From: an uncultured Eubacteriales bacterium
GTDB taxonomy: Bacteria > Bacillota > Clostridia > Oscillospirales > Oscillospiraceae
Direction: 5' to 3'
Assembly (NCBI GenBank): GCA_902475455.1
Contig: CABRZO010000134.1
Location: 1 to 6,947, forward strand
DNA: 6,947 nt
A program made the translations under genes and the position numbers. Position 1 is the first letter of the stretch, and the number at the start of each line of letters is the position of its first letter. Below, in pieces: positions 5,356 through 6,947 of this stretch. Below the pieces are notes generated by a model, which was not told the origin of the DNA, did not search any database, and saw only the letters and a program-made list of their open reading frames with translations.

Positions 5356-6947
5356 GCCGGTCCAGCCGCCGGGCCTCGGAGAGCACGAAATCACACAGCT
5401 CTGCGGCCAGTTCCACGCTGTCTCCCTCGGTGCGCACCTTCAGCAGGGGGCTGGTGGCGGCGGGCCGGATCCAGGCCCAGCCCCCGGACAGATGGAGCCG
5501 CAGCCCTTCCCGGGCCGGGTCCGCCTGGGGCCAGAGCCGGGCCAGCTCCTCCATCAGATCCCCCCGGCTGCCCTCCAGGGGCAGCTCTCCCCGGAACACC
5601 CCGAAGGTGGGAACCCGGCGACTCAGTTCTCCCAGCCGTTCCCCGGTGCGGCCCAGCCGACGGCAGAGCAGGCAGGCGGCAAAGACTCCGTCCCGGAGGG
5701 CGGCCTGCTCCTGGGCCAGCACGGCGAATTTCTCCGCCGGCGCCGGCTGGGCCCCCAGGGCCTCCATCAGGGTGGCGGCGGCGGCGGGGGCGTCCCAGGG
5801 CAGGGCAAGGTAATTCTGGCCCCCCTCAATGAGCTCCAGGGCCACCATCAGCATCAGCTGCTCCGGCCGCAGGGCCGTTCCCCGCTCGTCCTCTCCGAAG
5901 AGCAAACGGCCGCCCCGGCGGCACCAGAGGGCGGGCACCCCCCGGCGCCGGTCCCGGAGCACCTTGCAGCCCAGGCTTTGCAGGGCCTGGGAGAGCAGCT
6001 GATTTTCCCGGCCCTCCTCGGGTACGCAGACGGTGAGGGGGGAGATGGGGCCGCTGCCGGCTTTCTGGACGGCGGCGGCGCAGTAGGCGGCGTCAATGCC
6101 CCGGGCCTGTTCCTGACGGCCCATGGCCCCGGCGGGGGCCCGGTGGATCTCCTGGCGCCGCAGGGCCCCCTCGATGCGCCGGGCCTGGTCGCTGCCCGGG
6201 GGGAGCCCGTGGCGGTCAAAGACCCAGAGCAGACACTCCTCCCCCTGGTTTTCGATGAACAGGGAGCAGTCCGCCCCGCCCCGCCGGGCGAAATAGGCCC
6301 CGGAGCCCCAGGTGGTGCCGTCGTGGACCAAGGGGACGCTGCCGGCGGCGGAGACCCCGGCGGCGGCGGCCATCAGCAGGGCGGCGCTGCCCGCCCCGGG
6401 GGTGGCCCCCAGGGCCACCCGTTCCGACCGGCCCAGCACGCTGCCCAGGGTGAGCAGCAGTTCCGGGGTGATCTCCTGGGCCAGCCTGCCCCGGAGGGCG
6501 CCCCCCTCAAAGCAGACGTGGACCGGCAGGGCGCCCCCGGTGACGGAGCAGGTGAGCCGACTGCCGGTTTTCACCGGGATCCGGGGCCAGATCCGGACCT
6601 CCTCCCGGAGCACCACATGGTCCTCCAGCACCGCCTCGGCTCCCAGTACGCTGCCCTGGGCCAGGGAACAGCCGCTGCCCACGGTGCTGTCCTCGCAGAG
6701 GATGGCCCCGTGGAGGGTGGAGGAGGAGCCCACGGCGCAGCCCAGCAGCACCGACCGCTGGGCCACCGTCCGGTCCCCCAGGAAGGTGCCCTGTTCCAGC
6801 ACCGTGTGGGGGCCGATGAGGCAGCTCTCCCCGATGGTGACCCGCTCGGCGATCCAGCAGGGGGGCACCACCGCGCAGCTCTCCGGCAGGGGGGAGGCGC
6901 ACCACACGCCCGCCCGGAGCTGCGGCAGCAGCAGATCCAGCTTGACC
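5339..6947 (-). CDS. Beta-helix/phosphohexomutase-like protein, C-terminal part of an NDP-sugar synthase-type fusion
   Basis: There are 535 residues visible; the reading frame stays open to the right edge, so the 5' end is missing. A GTG at 6907 is an internal codon rather than a plausible start, since hexapeptide repeats begin immediately. About residues 21-115 form left-handed beta-helix repeats (VTIGESCLIGPHTVLEQGTF and similar). From about residue 138 comes a phosphomannomutase-like region (LAQEITPELLLTLGSVLG), ending in GGWAWIRPAATSPLLKVRTE near 488-508. Known of the family: some Firmicutes proteins join a sugar-1-phosphate nucleotidyltransferase, beta-helix repeats and a phosphohexomutase-like domain, and are annotated as mannose-1-phosphate guanylyltransferases. 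Here the mutase part lacks a recognisable T-A-S-H-N-P phosphoserine loop (the region reads GADCSLFIENQGEECLL), and the phosphate-binding R-P-S-G-T-E-P is R-P-A-A-T-S-P. The domain therefore looks non-catalytic, perhaps regulatory or structural. The nucleotidyltransferase domain is predicted, not seen. An isolated degenerate protein is the alternative. Confidence 0.75.
   Translation of the reverse strand, partial: VKLDLLLPQLRAGVWCASPLPESCAVVPPCWIAERVTIGESCLIGPHTVLEQGTFLGDRTVAQRSVLLGCAVGSSSTLHGAILCEDSTVGSGCSLAQGSVLGAEAVLEDHVVLREEVRIWPRIPVKTGSRLTCSVTGGALPVHVCFEGGALRGRLAQEITPELLLTLGSVLGRSERVALGATPGAGSAALLMAAAAGVSAAGSVPLVHDGTTWGSGAYFARRGGADCSLFIENQGEECLLWVFDRHGLPPGSDQARRIEGALRRQEIHRAPAGAMGRQEQARGIDAAYCAAAVQKAGSGPISPLTVCVPEEGRENQLLSQALQSLGCKVLRDRRRGVPALWCRRGGRLLFGEDERGTALRPEQLMLMVALELIEGGQNYLALPWDAPAAAATLMEALGAQPAPAEKFAVLAQEQAALRDGVFAACLLCRRLGRTGERLGELSRRVPTFGVFRGELPLEGSRGDLMEELARLWPQADPAREGLRLHLSGGWAWIRPAATSPLLKVRTEGDSVELAAELCDFVLSEARRLDRQTPRS

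Overview
The window looks like a GC-rich, endospore-forming member of the Clostridia, most plausibly an Oscillospiraceae-type gut Firmicute (Flavonifractor/Intestinimonas/Lawsonibacter-like). This is inferred from a clear SpoIVB sporulation protease, a Firmicutes-type RNase J, a bacterial collagen-like protein and strong GGAGG-type ribosome binding sites in a GC-rich background. No tRNA, rRNA, CRISPR array or transposase gene was seen.

Left part, + strand: (1) the 3' end of a collagen-like surface protein with 26 uninterrupted Gly-X-Thr/Ala triplets and a short C-terminal cap, followed by a hairpin terminator; (2) a SunS-like family 2 glycosyltransferase with a C-terminal TPR region. The glycosyltransferase frame is complete from GTG 484 to TGA 1569 except for one in-frame TAG at 601-603, inside the conserved D-T-G-S-x-D-G motif. 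The pair looks like a glycoprotein-plus-modifying-enzyme cassette, in which threonines of the collagen-like stalk would be glycosylated. (3) A 206-bp gap with a possible forespore-type promoter leads to a complete spoIVB, which ends at a strong terminator.

Centre: between convergent spoIVB (+) and rnj (-) lies the oddest part of the window, a roughly 290-bp non-coding element (2911-3200). It is bounded by two identical 40-bp palindromic repeats, has inverted similarity extending further inward, and contains four further strong stem-loops plus one weaker one. Its outer left palindrome is followed by a T-tract on the minus strand, so it probably serves as the rnj terminator. That would put the whole array in the rnj 3' UTR.

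Right part, - strand: rnj (RNase J, 552 aa) is preceded by a roughly 370-nt, hairpin-rich leader behind an extended -10 promoter. Upstream is the C-terminal 535 residues of a protein that combines left-handed beta-helix repeats with a degenerate phosphohexomutase-like region, of the type fused to NDP-sugar pyrophosphorylases. It ends in a terminator hairpin that spans its own stop codon, and it runs off the right edge of the window.
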